The position numbers and the translations under genes were made by a program. The notes beneath the pieces were generated by a model. The model was given only the letters and a program-made list of their open reading frames with translations. It searched no databases and was not told where the DNA came from. Of a stretch of 64,000 nucleotides of DNA, positions 51,376 through 61,668 are shown piece after piece. The stretch spans positions 62,001 to 126,000 of the forward strand of contig CAUYUJ010019603.1 in the NCBI GenBank assembly GCA_963575745.1. Direction: 5' to 3'. The stretch comes from Prorocentrum cordatum. Taxonomy: Eukaryota; Sar; Dinophyceae; Prorocentrales; Prorocentraceae. Within the stretch, counting starts at the first letter, position 1. Each line of letters opens with the position of its first letter.

Positions 51376-53010
51376 TCAGGGGTGAGGCGGCGGCGCGGCC
51401 ACCCACAAGGCCACGGTATCGTCCACGTCGCACCAACTGTCGAGCTTGACGGCAGCTTTCTCTTCGCACGTGTCCTTGTTGGGAAATTCCTTCGATGAGA
51501 GCTCCCTCCAGGTAGGCGTCTTGAGCGCGTGCTTATCGCAACCACCCGGCAAATAGATGTAGCACCCGGGGGCCTCTGGCGCTGGCGGGGTACGCAGCGG
51601 GGGGGCGATGAACAACATCCGGGCGTCTGTGGTCCCGCACCACGCGTCCAACATCTCCTTCGTTTCGATGATGCACCGGCTGCGGGAGTTGACTTCCTTC
51701 CTCTGGCGCCAGATGTTCTTGGCGTTGAAATTGTGGTTCGGACATCCGCTGGGTAGCCAGACGTAGCACCCTGGCTCGGACGGCCTTGGGGCCACGAGCC
51801 CGACCGCGGCCGGAACCGCCGGCACGTCCTCGACTCGCTTGGGCGTGGGGGGAGGCGCGGCCGCCACGGCGTCGGCGCCGCAAACCTCGATCGTGGCGCC
51901 CCTGGAGTCCAGCCTGCCCTCTGGCCGCCCGGGCGTCGGCGGCTGGAACGTGAGCCTCTTCGGGGCGCTCTTGTCCATCCAGAAGCCTGCGTCCTTCAGG
52001 CACGGGACCTTCATCGTGGAATTCATCCAGTTTGCGTGTACGGAGATCACGTCCGACTCCTTGAGCAACTCGCGGTGGCCCCAGAACACGTTGCCATTCG
52101 TGAGCCGGTCGCTCCCCGCGACGCCGACGCGGACTCCTGGCAGCTGTTCCAGCGCCTTGACCAAAGAATACTGCTGGTAATGACCGTGCACAAACTCTTG
52201 ATCCTTGAGGATTTGCATGGTCGTCAGCATGAGGTCGTTCACTACGGACGAATTCCGCATCACAAAAAGGCCTGTGTTGATGTCGGCGCGTCGCTGATTA
52301 GGACCGACAAAGACATCCTTCATGCCGCGTGTCGCGTATGTCTCTGCTACGTCGTCTACAGTCTTGGACTCGCTAGAAAGCATGTTATTCGGTGAGAAGA
52401 CGACGTCATACTCGTCGAATGTTCTGGATATGGTCTCGGCCTTTCCAGTGGAGACGTTGATAAGGTAGTCCATCGGGCACTTCAGATAGACAATGTCTGG
52501 ATCAGTGTGCGCAAACCATCTCGCCATCTTGCTCACGGAAACCAAGGTCAGCACTAGATGCTTGCGGGCAACTACCTCCCAATATTCGTGCGACCCCCAG
52601 TTTACCTCCTCCTGAGAAAGGGCTGACTCCCTGAGGACCTCGACGCAGATAGTTCCCCCGAACTCCAAGAACCTCGAGCAGACGTTGCCGCCTAGGCCGA
52701 CAATAAGAAGAGGAATATCGCACGGCACGGCATTCAAACTAAGAACCATGTTCTCGCCTATGCTCAACATGCCGCCGTCCAGCACTGTCACTAAGAACAC
52801 GCCCTCCTTCTCGCTGGCTTTCTGGATTCCGCCCAGCAATCTCTCGGCATCCTCTTTCGGCATGCGCCCCTCCGCGGCTGTTTTGTAAAACTGTTCGTGG
52901 CTTATGGTTGCGTTTTGCTCAATGGTCCATACGGATGACCGTGGAGCTTGCGAGATGCCGGACACCACCACCGCTGCAAGCAAAGCGTAGGGCAACGCCA
53001 CCACCCCCAT
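51376..53010 (-). CDS. Secreted/Golgi nucleotide-sugar glycosyltransferase with two C-terminal Cys modules
   Basis: Intact, intronless, 544 residues from the ATG at 53010 (a GTG further upstream is in frame but not a likely eukaryotic start; the ATG is followed at once by a signal sequence MGVVALPYALLAAVVVSGIS). Residues about 65-330 fit the nucleotide-diphospho-sugar transferase family (Nucleotid_trans, PF03407 type): NVCSRFLEFGGT, KMARWFAHTDPDIVYLKCPM with the metal-binding D-P-D at 170-172, FDEYDVVFSPNN, RADINTGLFVMRNSSVVNDL. Such enzymes transfer sugars to proteins or glycans in the secretory pathway. After a Pro/Ala linker come two similar Cys modules (GCYVWLPSGCPNHNF...WCGTTDA and GCYIYLPGGCDKHAL...WCDVDD), a dinoflagellate-type extracellular module in my recollection. 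The acceptor sugar is unknown. Confidence 0.85.
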   Translation of the reverse strand: MGVVALPYALLAAVVVSGISQAPRSSVWTIEQNATISHEQFYKTAAEGRMPKEDAERLLGGIQKASEKEGVFLVTVLDGGMLSIGENMVLSLNAVPCDIPLLIVGLGGNVCSRFLEFGGTICVEVLRESALSQEEVNWGSHEYWEVVARKHLVLTLVSVSKMARWFAHTDPDIVYLKCPMDYLINVSTGKAETISRTFDEYDVVFSPNNMLSSESKTVDDVAETYATRGMKDVFVGPNQRRADINTGLFVMRNSSVVNDLMLTTMQILKDQEFVHGHYQQYSLVKALEQLPGVRVGVAGSDRLTNGNVFWGHRELLKESDVISVHANWMNSTMKVPCLKDAGFWMDKSAPKRLTFQPPTPGRPEGRLDSRGATIEVCGADAVAAAPPPTPKRVEDVPAVPAAVGLVAPRPSEPGCYVWLPSGCPNHNFNAKNIWRQRKEVNSRSRCIIETKEMLDAWCGTTDARMLFIAPPLRTPPAPEAPGCYIYLPGGCDKHALKTPTWRELSSKEFPNKDTCEEKAAVKLDSWCDVDDTVALWVAAPPPHP

Positions 53011-53032
53011 TCTAAAGCAAGGACACCAATGA
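53011..53032 (-). promoter_or_regulatory. Candidate 3' splice (SL acceptor) site of the glycosyltransferase gene
   Basis: Minus strand GGTGTCCTTGCTTTAG followed by A and the ATG. A pyrimidine-rich stretch ending in TTTAG two bases before the start codon would suit SL trans-splicing, as used by dinoflagellate mRNAs, giving a very short 5' UTR. Confidence 0.4.
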
Positions 53033-54020
53033 AAGTGCAAATGCGCGTGCACGAAATTCAGTATGCACTACCCCTTGCCAAGAAGGGCATTGAACCAAAA
53101 TGGCTTCTGGCCACGGAAACTCAAGCTCAAGATCTGAAGCAACTTGAGCGACTTCTGCCTTCCCCTATGACTCGCCGATCCTGGTGGACAGGGCTTCTTA
53201 CGATTGACTGCCTGGTGCGAGCAGTGCGCTGCACTGATATCCACAAGGTGTGGGAGGGGTCGGCCCGCCCTCCTCCTCGTCCTCCTTGAGTTTCCAAAGG
53301 CATGAAAACACACGGTGGCCACTTCTGCTTGCACCGATGGCTCGTTTGTTGCAGTCTGCACGAAGTGCAAATACTATTCCAGCGGAGGTCAGTCTCGAGG
53401 CTTGCGTGCGTAGCCCATGTCCCCCGAAGCTGCTGGATCCACAAATTCGCGAGATGCGAGGCTCTCCAGGCCGCGTTGGGATGCACCCTACTTTGGCCCT
53501 GAGCTGGATCTACGCGACATGTTCATTCGGGTCTCGATGTGGCGGCTGGACTCGCAGATGGCGTAGAAGACCAAGGATCCACACATCTGGGGAAATACCT
53601 GATGATATACCACTTTTTCAAATCTGTCGTTTCTCTAGAAGGCATTGCGCTGAGGTCCACAGACGCGTCTCAATGCCAGGCCGAAGCGGGTCTGGCTTCC
53701 CTCGACAAGGGTGAAATCAATGATCTTGCTGATAATCGAAATCATGCCCACCACAGCTGGTTCAATTTTAACGAGAGGCGCACTTTCGAACAACAAACCG
53801 ATTTCATCTTGGAAGAATATACTCGTAAGAGACCGCGCCACACCCTGGTCAGCAACAAACATATACAAATCTATCGAACTTGTCCTCTCGCAGGAATAGA
53901 TGCCGCTGCAATTCTAGAACATCGGTCCAACGTGATCTGACACCGTGTCCCCTGGCACTCTGAGGCCCGGTATAATGCCAAGTTATACCAGGTCGGGGGT
54001 TCTGTAACATTCTCAGGGTC
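53033..54020. other. Upstream region with one exon-like segment
   Basis: On the minus strand, 53635-53868 reads ADQGVARSLTSIFFQDEIGL, then LFESAPLVKIEPAVVGMISI, then ISKIIDFTLVEGSQTRFGLA; its pattern of hydrophobic helices ending in Q-T-R-F-G-L-A resembles part of a von Willebrand A domain. A neighbouring frame (53880-53945) reads DVLELQRHLFLREDKFDRFV. It could be a decayed exon or gene fragment. The rest shows nothing recognised. Confidence 0.25.
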
Positions 54021-54099
54021 ACTTGCGTGCACCGCCCCCCCCCCCTCCCCCTCCAATGCTCTCTGGGCCTCCGACGCCTCCCTGGCGCTCCCCACGTCT

Positions 54100-54700
54100 C
54101 TCTGACGCGTCCAGGACGGCCGAGGAAGTCCACCAGGGAGGCGACGAAGGCCCAAGATGCCTCCAAGACGACCCAAAATGGCCTCAAGACATCGGGCGGT
54201 GGCTCCAAGAAAACCCAAGAGATCACCAAGACGGCCAAAAAGAGCTTCAAGTGGAACCCTGGGAGACCTAAACCATTAGTTCCCGTTAAGGGTTGTAAGA
54301 CATTCTGTTCGCGTCCTCACCTTTTCGGGTGTTCATCAGCCCAAGGCGGCCCAAAGAGGCCTCCAAGATGGCCCCCCCAGAAGGCCTCAACATGGCCCTG
54401 GAGGCCCTCAAGATGGTCCAGGAGGCCTCCGTGACGGCCCAAGGAGGCCCCAAGACGGCCCAGTATATCCACAAGACGACCGACCCTTCGGGGGCCCAGG
54501 TAGGCCCACCCCAATCTGCCCGGAGAAGCTTCCAAAACGGACTCCTGAGGCGCAAGGCTGCCCACGAGAGCCCTAAGACGGCCAAGAAAGCCCAAAAAGG
54601 CCCCGAGAGGGCTCCAAAACGTCCCTGTGTCTCCAAGCCAAGGCGCCACCCAAGAGGCCCCGGAGAGGCCCCCAGGAGAGGAGGGAAGAAGAGGAAGGGA
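54100..54700 (-). repeat. CCAAGACGGCC degenerate repeat region, third cluster
   Basis: Copies of CCAAGACGGCCCA, GGCCTCCAAGATGGCC and CCCAAGAGG at 20-30 base intervals, same family as 7039-7345 and the inverse of 48641-50420. No coding sequence. Confidence 0.75.
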
Positions 54701-55113
54701 ACAAGACGACGAGAAACACAAGGAGAGACACCACGACACTAAACAGAAGAGTGCCAAATGCTACGGCTGTGCGAAGCCTCAGGTGGGGGCACGAGGTGTC
54801 ACACGTTACGGCTTCTTGTGCGCTCCTCGAACAGCCGCCACCCAGACTGCCTGGCTGGCAGCGGGACATGCCGCAGGCCCGTAAGCAGCCTGGTAGTCCA
54901 CCAAACTTTCGATTACTCGCCAATTAACGGTCCCCGAAGCATTCTGGAAACGGAAAGCGGTATCAAAAAATGTAAAACATGGAATAATGAAGGGTCTGAA
55001 AAATACTCCGCCCGCCCGACCGCTTTAATGTCCCGCCCGCCCGACCCGCCCGTTCGAAAGTTACCGGAACGGAGCTTTCAGGAAGGCCTGATCTTGTAGA
55101 TGAAGGAACATCG
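54701..55113. other. No gene recognised
   Basis: Includes a short (CCGCCCGCCCGAC) repeat at 55004-55055 just before element beta copy 2. Nothing else supported. Confidence 0.4.
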
Positions 55114-56138
55114 CCTGGTGAAGGACCCAACCAGATGCACTTGTGAGTATCCCAAGTGTGACTATCTTCTTCAGTGGCGCTCCCTATGGGGCCACGAATC
55201 CTGTGAGTGGTGTGCCGAAACTGGTGTGGGGTCGCATGTGGACGGTGGCACTGGGGCCTTCGGTGGAGCTCCCTGCAGGGTCACGAAGCGTGCGAGGGGT
55301 GTGCCGACATGGGTGTGAGGGACGCATGTGCACGGTGGTACTGGGGCCTTCGGTGGAGCTCCCTATGGGGCCACGAAACGTGTAAAGGGTGTGCCGAAAT
55401 TGGTGTGGGGGACGCATGTGGACGGCAGTGGGGCCTTCGGTGGGGCCCCCCTATGGGGCCACAGAACGTGTGAGGGGTGTGTCGACATGCGAGTGGGGGA
55501 CGCATGTGGACGGTGGCACTAGGGCCTTCGGTCGAGCTCCCTATGGGGCCACGAAACGTGTTAGGGGTGTGCCGACGTGGGTGTGTGGAACGCATGTGGA
55601 CGGTGGCACTGGGCTCTTCGGTGGAGCTTCCTACGGAACCACGAAGCGTGTGGTGGGTGGTGGTGAAATTGGTGCGGGGGACGCATGAGGACGATGGCAC
55701 TGGCGGCTTCGGTGGAGCTCCCACATGGGGCCACGAAGCGTGTGAAAACGTGTGCCGACATGGGTGCAGGGGACGCATGTGGACTGTGGCACTGGGGCCT
55801 TCGGTGGAGCTCCCTGCGGGGCCACGAAGCGTGCGAGGGGTGTGCCGACATGGGTGTGGGGGACGCATGAGGACGGTGGCACTGGGGCCTTCGGAACAGC
55901 TTCCTATGGGGCCACGGAGCGTGTGATGGGGCGGGTCGACATGGGAGTGGGGGGCCCATGTGGACGGTGGCGCTGGGGCTTTCGGTGGAGCTCCCGATGG
56001 GGCCACGAAGCGCTGTGCTGGGTGGGGGAGAGAGAGAGGCAGGGATGGGAGGATGGAGGGGGTGGGGGAGGAGGAAAAGGAGGACAAGAACGCGGGGACT
56101 GCCTGTTCAAAACGTAGACCCAACAACCACTTGGTTGG
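55114..56138 (+). mobile_element. Element beta, copy 2, with 90-bp array
   Basis: Left end CCTGGTGAAGGACCCAACCA (55114), then GATGCACTTGTGAGTATCC; right end TGTTCAAAACGTAGACCCAA, then CAACCACTTGGTTGG (ends 56138). The ends match copy 1 (37192-38325) in the same orientation, flanks differ. Inside are about nine units of 90 bp (GGTGGAGCTCCCTATGGGGC, CACGAAACGTGTGAGGGGTG, TGCCGACATGGGTGTGGGGG, ACGCATGTGGACGGTGGCAC, TGGGGCCTTC). The 90-bp form equals the 77-bp form with a different, longer middle part. ORFs in the array are artefacts. Confidence 0.75.
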
Positions 56139-56844
56139 ACATGTTTGTGATGGAGCGCTGGGGACATTTATTTGTCGGCGGACCGGGGAACCGGAACAAC
56201 TTTGACAACAGAATTTAATAGTTTGCCAAACATAACCACATCATTGCAATAGATAAATAATGTGCAGCCGCGTTCAAACCCTGGTCGCGCACCCTTTGGT
56301 CTATGACTAAGCATGCCCAGTTTCTCGAGCCCCCCTGTCCTGTTCGCCTCCGTCGTTTCGGCGTGTGGCTGGCTATCCTTACAAGACCTGCCACAACCAA
56401 CCGCGCGGGGAAGGCCGACACTGTCACGAATGACGCCTCCGTTTCCGACTGTGTGAAACATCATTGTGTGCATCTCCCAAATCGCCAGAAGATGTCAGGC
56501 GGGCTCAGCTCGAGGAGCGCAGACAATTGAACTGCCTGCGTCAACAGAAAGCCGGCATTTTTTGTGCATGGGGTTGGAGTACAAAGGTACAGAACCCCTG
56601 ATCCGTAGGTAGAGGAAAGGAGGGAAAGATGGGAATCTCGTGCTCCTGTGCGATCAACAGTCTGATCGATGCCAATGCCTGAGCCCAAACGGCCAAGAGA
56701 CAGGATAGAAAGGAGTATATATGAGGGTATTACACGGGTTCATTTCACCCCCCCGTCCCGAATCCCGCCCGCATGGGCAGGACTCGGGAAAAGGAGCAAA
56801 GAAGTCCAAGCGTGCTCGAGCAGTGGGCCTTGCGGCTAACATAT
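56139..56844. other. No gene recognised; 3' flank of the 897-codon ORF
   Basis: Unique-looking sequence of moderate GC. On the minus strand it is downstream of the stop at 56845 and may contain a 3' UTR. Nothing else supported. Confidence 0.4.
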
Positions 56845-59538
56845 CTAGGTATTGCCTCTCATGTAGAACTCACTGGCCCACGCGCGGTGGCCGTCGATTC
56901 CAATGGTCGTGTGCGTTGCCCAAGGCGTCCTTGGGGTCCAGTCGCGGAAATGCAGATTGTGCTGCAGATCGCGGATGTAGACGAACTCGTCGTTGTTCTC
57001 CGCGATGTGCATCCAGCACTCGTTGTAGTAGCTCCAATGCCTTGGGCCCCGCTGACTGCCCTCAAGGTGCTGGCGCCACCGCGTCGCGTAATCAGCGGCT
57101 GTGCGCGCCCGCTTGGCACGCGGGGGCGTCGCAGGTCTGCGACTTCCATCGCTGATGTCGGCTGACTGCCGGCCGCTCGGCTGTGGGGCGGCGGCTGCGC
57201 CGCTCCGCCCAGCGGGCGCCGCTGTCAGCGCGCCAGAGGCGCGGCTTCCAGCAGCTTCGCCGCGGGCAGCGCGAGGCGGCGGCGGAGGCGGCGGCGCCAT
57301 GGCGGCATGTGTAGTAGGTGAGTGTGTGGGGGTGATGTCAGGATCGGTTCTAACCCCTGAACCCTTCCCCCCTTGCTCATTCGATCCCAGGGCAGGTCCA
57401 ACAGAGGCGAGTCTGGCAAGCTCACGCTGCGCGGTTTTGTCATAAGTGCCGTCCCCGCGGGGAACGGCAATCGTGACGAGACCGCGCTCCTGCCTGGCGC
57501 CTCTGTCCATCCTGCCCTCATTCAACCGCCAATTCTTGCGACCAGGGAAGCCAAGCGCTTGGCTGCGGGCATGAATGCCGCAGGCCGTGTGCATGTCTTC
57601 GATGGTCCAAGGCGCCTGACCGATGGCCTCACGGGCTCCGGTCATTTGGTGATGGAGTCGGGACTCGTTGAGGTAACGCTGGATGACATTGCGGAAAGGA
57701 TGGTGCAGCGGGCGGTCGTCATCGGGTTCGCCCAGCATCTTGCACGCACTCGCAGGTGGGGAACCCGCGTCGCACCTCCTCTTGTACCTCGTTTCTGCCT
57801 TTTTCGCCATCTGCCTCAACCTGTTACGCTGCTCGCCGATGTTCGACCGCCGTCCCATCACGTAGGCGCGCGTCCCATAGGAGATGAGGCGGTCAACGTC
57901 GTTGTGGGACAGGTCGTCTCTGATCCAACGGTTGAGGTCCTGCAGGTACGCCAGGTCGCTGGCCTCGGCTCCGCCTTTGCCTGTGGCGCCTACAGAAGTG
58001 CTGTACTGCCGGCAGATGTCACAAAGAGTCCCATCATTGGTAACGGTTCCCAAAGATAGGAAACGACTGCAGTTCTGGCATCGAGGGGTATCATGCTGGA
58101 GATCCTCGGGGGCCCCGGACGAAACCAGATCCCCAAGGGTGCCCCAGCGGGTGTTGCCACGGGCTCCAGAAGCAAGGGAATGACCTATCTGGTTCATAGC
58201 CTCACGATTGAGCTCAGCGGTGGCTCGGGAAGCGACCGATCGTCCGATTCCCTCGATCTCGGTCAGCGATAACCGATCTCCCGGCAGTCCTGTGTACTCG
58301 ATGGGGCCGATGTCCGTGGTGTCCATGTGACCGCAGGTTCTGGCCAAGTCCGCACGAATGCGTGTGGCCTCTGCCTGCAGGGTAGTCTCGTTGTCACCCG
58401 CGGTGCGGTCGATGTTCTGCTGCTCGGCTAGGACCTGTACCATCGTCTCTTGATCTGGTGCGGCCGAAGCAACGCTACCTGGGTCCCGTGTCATGCCGAT
58501 CGAAGCATCCTGAGTGGCAGCGCCTGGGTCGTCCTGGCCAGGCGCAGCAGGGGTTACCACCTGCTCCTCCCATGCGGGGAAGCCTGGATCTCCATGTCTC
58601 GTCTTACATTCTGCGAAGAGTAATCGAAACGCTGTGAGAGCGGGGTGATTGCTATTCATGGAAACATGGGAAAACTGTTTCAACTCATTGATGCCCACCA
58701 GCAGGAAGTTCTGGTATACTTTAGAGATCCATTGGAAGATTCCTGTAGTGGTTCCCTGCACGGATTCAGGGTCGAGAAAACGTAACATCTTCTTGAAGAA
58801 ATGCTCTGCGCTGCATATTGGCAGTTCCCGTGCCCAAGTATGGGTATGGTTGTAATGTATATTGTATGTCTCCGACTCGGTCCGAAATCGAAACTGGAAT
58901 CGTAGATGCGATTCGATCTTGTCCACTACTGGATTAGTCGTAGGTACGATACGTCTCGCAGACACGTCGCGATCGTATACGTATCTGCTGGGACTGCCGT
59001 GTATCTCGATTACCTGGTTGAGTTGGAACATCGGTGATTCCACCAGTGGCGCTGATGTCCAGTAATGCACCATGTGGTCATCCGGTTCACGAATCCAGTT
59101 ATCGGGATCTTGTGGACGATAGTCTCGGTTCGTAATAATATTCTCTGGCGGATCGATAATGCTGTCGAGGATGGAGGACCCAGAGTCCTCATCTGTATGG
59201 ATCTCGGCTGTCATCTCGGCTCGCGTGGTGTCGTTGTCTGCCTTTTGATCCGCAGTCAATGCTATGTCAGAGATGTCGACGATGACGGTTAATCGATCAT
59301 CGGTGATCTGCGCCGCCTGTTGTCGATTGCCGTCGTCGACCTCCATGGGAGCTTCATCAGGTGTCGCCACCGGCTCCTGGTCGGATCCTGGTGTCCGAGG
59401 AGCGGGGCGTCTGGGCGGCGTGCGTGGAATACGCACTCGCTGAGGAGCCGGGAGTCCGAGGTATGGTAGATCACCCGATTGAGCGTACTCCTCAATCTGA
59501 GCACTGCATGATGATGGTCCCCTCATTGCTATATCCAT
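56845..59538 (-). CDS. Unknown 897-residue protein with zinc-ribbon-like motif
   Basis: The longest intact real-looking ORF. No family is recognised. N terminus is Pro-rich and acidic (TPDEAPMEVDDGNRQQAAQI). Residues about 190-310 are a folded-looking region (NPVVDKIESHLRFQFRFRTE, then ELPICSAEHFFKKMLRFLDP, then GIFQWISKVYQNFLLVGINE). A C-x2-C...C-x2-C motif (CQNCSRFLSLG...LCDICRQYS) follows at about 495-525, then a helical basic part, a Pro/Ala-rich linker and a C-terminal block (WSYYNECWMHIAENNDEFVY, IRDLQHNLHFRDWTPRTPWA). Lower GC than neighbouring elements. The coding sequence upstream continues in other frames, so this may be the C-terminal half of a longer polyprotein. Confidence 0.6.
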   Translation of the reverse strand: MDIAMRGPSSCSAQIEEYAQSGDLPYLGLPAPQRVRIPRTPPRRPAPRTPGSDQEPVATPDEAPMEVDDGNRQQAAQITDDRLTVIVDISDIALTADQKADNDTTRAEMTAEIHTDEDSGSSILDSIIDPPENIITNRDYRPQDPDNWIREPDDHMVHYWTSAPLVESPMFQLNQVIEIHGSPSRYVYDRDVSARRIVPTTNPVVDKIESHLRFQFRFRTESETYNIHYNHTHTWARELPICSAEHFFKKMLRFLDPESVQGTTTGIFQWISKVYQNFLLVGINELKQFSHVSMNSNHPALTAFRLLFAECKTRHGDPGFPAWEEQVVTPAAPGQDDPGAATQDASIGMTRDPGSVASAAPDQETMVQVLAEQQNIDRTAGDNETTLQAEATRIRADLARTCGHMDTTDIGPIEYTGLPGDRLSLTEIEGIGRSVASRATAELNREAMNQIGHSLASGARGNTRWGTLGDLVSSGAPEDLQHDTPRCQNCSRFLSLGTVTNDGTLCDICRQYSTSVGATGKGGAEASDLAYLQDLNRWIRDDLSHNDVDRLISYGTRAYVMGRRSNIGEQRNRLRQMAKKAETRYKRRCDAGSPPASACKMLGEPDDDRPLHHPFRNVIQRYLNESRLHHQMTGAREAIGQAPWTIEDMHTACGIHARSQALGFPGRKNWRLNEGRMDRGARQERGLVTIAVPRGDGTYDKTAQRELARLASVGPALGSNEQGGKGSGVRTDPDITPTHSPTTHAAMAPPPPPPPRAARGEAAGSRASGALTAAPAGRSGAAAAPQPSGRQSADISDGSRRPATPPRAKRARTAADYATRWRQHLEGSQRGPRHWSYYNECWMHIAENNDEFVYIRDLQHNLHFRDWTPRTPWATHTTIGIDGHRAWASEFYMRGNT

Positions 59539-59556
59539 GTGGGCATCGTCGATTTA

Positions 59557-60050
59557 TCAGCACGCACTGGCATAGCGAAAACAACTCCCTTGAGGGGTAA
59601 ATTTTGTCACAATACCAGATGTTGACCCATCGTAAACCGTAGTTGAGGATGGGTACCTGTGCCGCAAAGAACTTCTCAAAACTCCGAAGTGTATGACGGG
59701 GCCGTATATGTGGCCCTTGTTCATGCGGACTCTGGTGTTGTAGTCACCCTTGGGGTAGTGGTTGTCGTAATGGTAGCAATTCATCGGACCCCAATTTTTC
59801 AAAGGGAAAAATCTCCCATGCGGACGTCATTGAAAATGGGACGTCGATCACAATCTCTCTGCGTAATATTTGCAGCAATGGGCCTGAGGGCCTCTCTGCA
59901 GCATGACATTGCAACTAGCCAGTTCTTGTCCTGAATGTTGTGTGCACTCTTGCTGATCATGGCACGGACAATGGCCTCCTCATCGAAGGTGTCGGGGTCG
60001 CCATCTCGTCAGCTGAGTTAACAAGCGCATCCGTCAAGGCGGCATGGCCA
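59557..60050 (-). pseudogene. Frame-broken coding segments upstream of the 897-codon ORF
   Basis: Three short frames in succession have natural composition: DPDTFDEEAIVRAMISKSAH, then NIQDKNWLVAMSCCREALRP (stop at 59799); NWGPMNCYHYDNHYPKGDYN, then MNKGHIYGPVIHFG; and FFAAQVPILNYGLRWVNIWY, then CQCVLINRRCPHGYSNEGTI, a Cys/His-rich stretch. They join without gaps, as expected of one protein disturbed by single-base indels. No family is recognised. Confidence 0.45.
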
Positions 60051-60460
60051 GCAGGGGTCGCCCCCAGCGAGGGGGCGATGGGTTGCTGTGCCGATGACGC
60101 TGAAGCGGGCTCGGGATATCTGATCTGAAGAGGCTGTGGCGACGTAGCCGTAGCGTATGCCTTTGCAGCAGACGCTGCCATCGGCGCAGGTTGATATGCG
60201 TCGGACGGCGATGGTGGAGCAATCCCAGGAGGGTCGTCTATCATGTCTGCCTTCAAGTCCTGGGCCACTTGCTCCTGTCGTGATTGTTGCCGAGGAGTAG
60301 CACAAATCTCGTGCTTGCTCACTGGTGGTCTCTGGCATTCCAGAGGCGGGTAGTCCCAGCTCGGGCCCGTGGAAGGCCACAACTGTTTGCCTGCTTCGCG
60401 GTATCCCTTGATGCGGCGAACGGCGAGAACTGCAGCGGCGGGGACCACGTCCTCGGTCAT
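59957..60460 (-). pseudogene. Pro/Ser/Ala-rich segment of the unknown polyprotein
   Basis: 167 codons from MTEDVVPAAAVLAVRRIKGY; contains GKQLWPSTGPSWDYPPLECQ and a long disordered-looking Ala/Pro part. It follows the ART-like segment and precedes FDEEAIVRAM in a shifted frame. Function unknown. Confidence 0.4.
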
Positions 60461-60490
60461 GATGGCACCCTGTGCGCCAAGCCAAAATCG

Positions 60491-60760
60491 TCAACCATAT
60501 TGTGTGGCGATTTTCGTGTCGATTACGAGCTCCACCTCATTTTTGTAGTGGTTGAATTTGTACGGGGCGACATATGTGTGAGGGTTAGGCTTGGCAATGT
60601 GTACATATGTGCTTGAACTGTAGAAAGCCTCAGGGCGCTGTGCTCCCTGTTGCTTTCTGTCTCCAGGAGGCGGATCTCTGTAGCCAGGAATGATCCCCGT
60701 TTTAACGATGCTACTCCAGGCACGGTATGTCGGGCCGTGGTGGAGGTATTTAACGTCCGT
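60491..60760 (-). pseudogene. Segment with ADP-ribosyltransferase-like residue pattern
   Basis: An ATG-less open frame between two stops, 89 codons: TDVKYLHHGPTYRAWSSIVK, then TGIIPGYRDPPPGDRKQQGA, then FYSSSTYVHIAKPNPHTYVA, then PYKFNHYKNEVELVIDTKIA. The H-G-x-x-Y start, an S-S-S-T strand and an E-x-E near the end recall the order of ADP-ribosyltransferase folds, but the length is short and no homology can be tested here. It is coding-like sequence that continues the frame of the preceding ORF after a stop and shift near 60760. Confidence 0.3.
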
Positions 60761-61667
60761 TCATTGTAAAATTTCCCAGCCCATATTCCATGGCTTGGAA
60801 AGTGGGTTGACCGAACTGTGTCCTCCAACGCATCGAATAGCAATGATGCTGCTCCAATCGAAGCAGCTGGGATTGCTCCAGGCCTGGAATTTGTTTAGCG
60901 TGAGTCTCGATCTTGTTCTTCTCCGGGTCAATGTGCGTCTGGAACGCACGAAGTATAAAGATCGGGTAATAATCCGTCCAGCTTTCGTATCCAGCTGGAG
61001 AACCATCTTTTCCGAAATGCGTCACGGCCGCTTCAGTGGATGGTCCGTTGCTTTGATCACGGCGTTCGCGGAATTTCCATTCCACCTTTTCCTCGAAGGA
61101 TTTCCCACGGCAGGGAAATTTCCAGCGATGCTGTACCCGCTTCGTCCATATGCTGATCCTTCGATCGGTGGACTGATCGATGTTGAAATGCTTGCTGTAA
61201 TTCGTATGGCGGAGCATAGTCGTGATATCTTTACTCATGTATGTAGGATGACCAAGCCACTCGGTCGTGACTAAGTCAGGTCCGTAGGGTGTCTCCTTGT
61301 ATGGTGGGAGAGAAATCCATTTCCATTCTGGGAAGCAGCCAGAATGGGCGATATCAGGAGCGTGGGTGATCACGCAGGCGTCGTAATCCAACTGAGATGC
61401 CCAATCGTGGTTACTGATGCACTCCATGCCGTCGGGTGCTGCCGTGCCCCGAAGTGGAGGGGGTACGTAATAGTGATCATCTGGATGTCCTGCGCGAAGT
61501 TTAAACTCACGTGGCGTGTAAGTGTTGTCGAATGTAGTGATCAGACTCGTGTCCTCATGGCAAGATCGCTCGCAGCAGTCCTGCCATGAAAGTACACGCA
61601 TAGTATCTGATTGCTGAACGGACGCAGGAACGTTGTCAGCAGGAGTTGCCTCCAGCCCCGTAGCCAT
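60750..61667 (-). CDS. Unknown 305-residue ORF of the low-GC block
   Basis: ATG at 61667 chosen because upstream codons of the same frame are Arg/Pro-rich shadow sequence. Natural composition throughout: DTMRVLSWQDCCERSCHEDT, then YTPREFKLRAGHPDDHYYVP, then ECISNHDWASQLDYDACVIT, then EWKWISLPPYKETPYGPDLV, then DYYPIFILRAFQTHIDPEKN. Rich in Tyr, Trp and His. No family is recognised. It may belong to one polyprotein with the segments on both sides. Confidence 0.5.
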   Translation of the reverse strand: MATGLEATPADNVPASVQQSDTMRVLSWQDCCERSCHEDTSLITTFDNTYTPREFKLRAGHPDDHYYVPPPLRGTAAPDGMECISNHDWASQLDYDACVITHAPDIAHSGCFPEWKWISLPPYKETPYGPDLVTTEWLGHPTYMSKDITTMLRHTNYSKHFNIDQSTDRRISIWTKRVQHRWKFPCRGKSFEEKVEWKFRERRDQSNGPSTEAAVTHFGKDGSPAGYESWTDYYPIFILRAFQTHIDPEKNKIETHAKQIPGLEQSQLLRLEQHHCYSMRWRTQFGQPTFQAMEYGLGNFTMNGR

Positions 61668-61668
61668 G

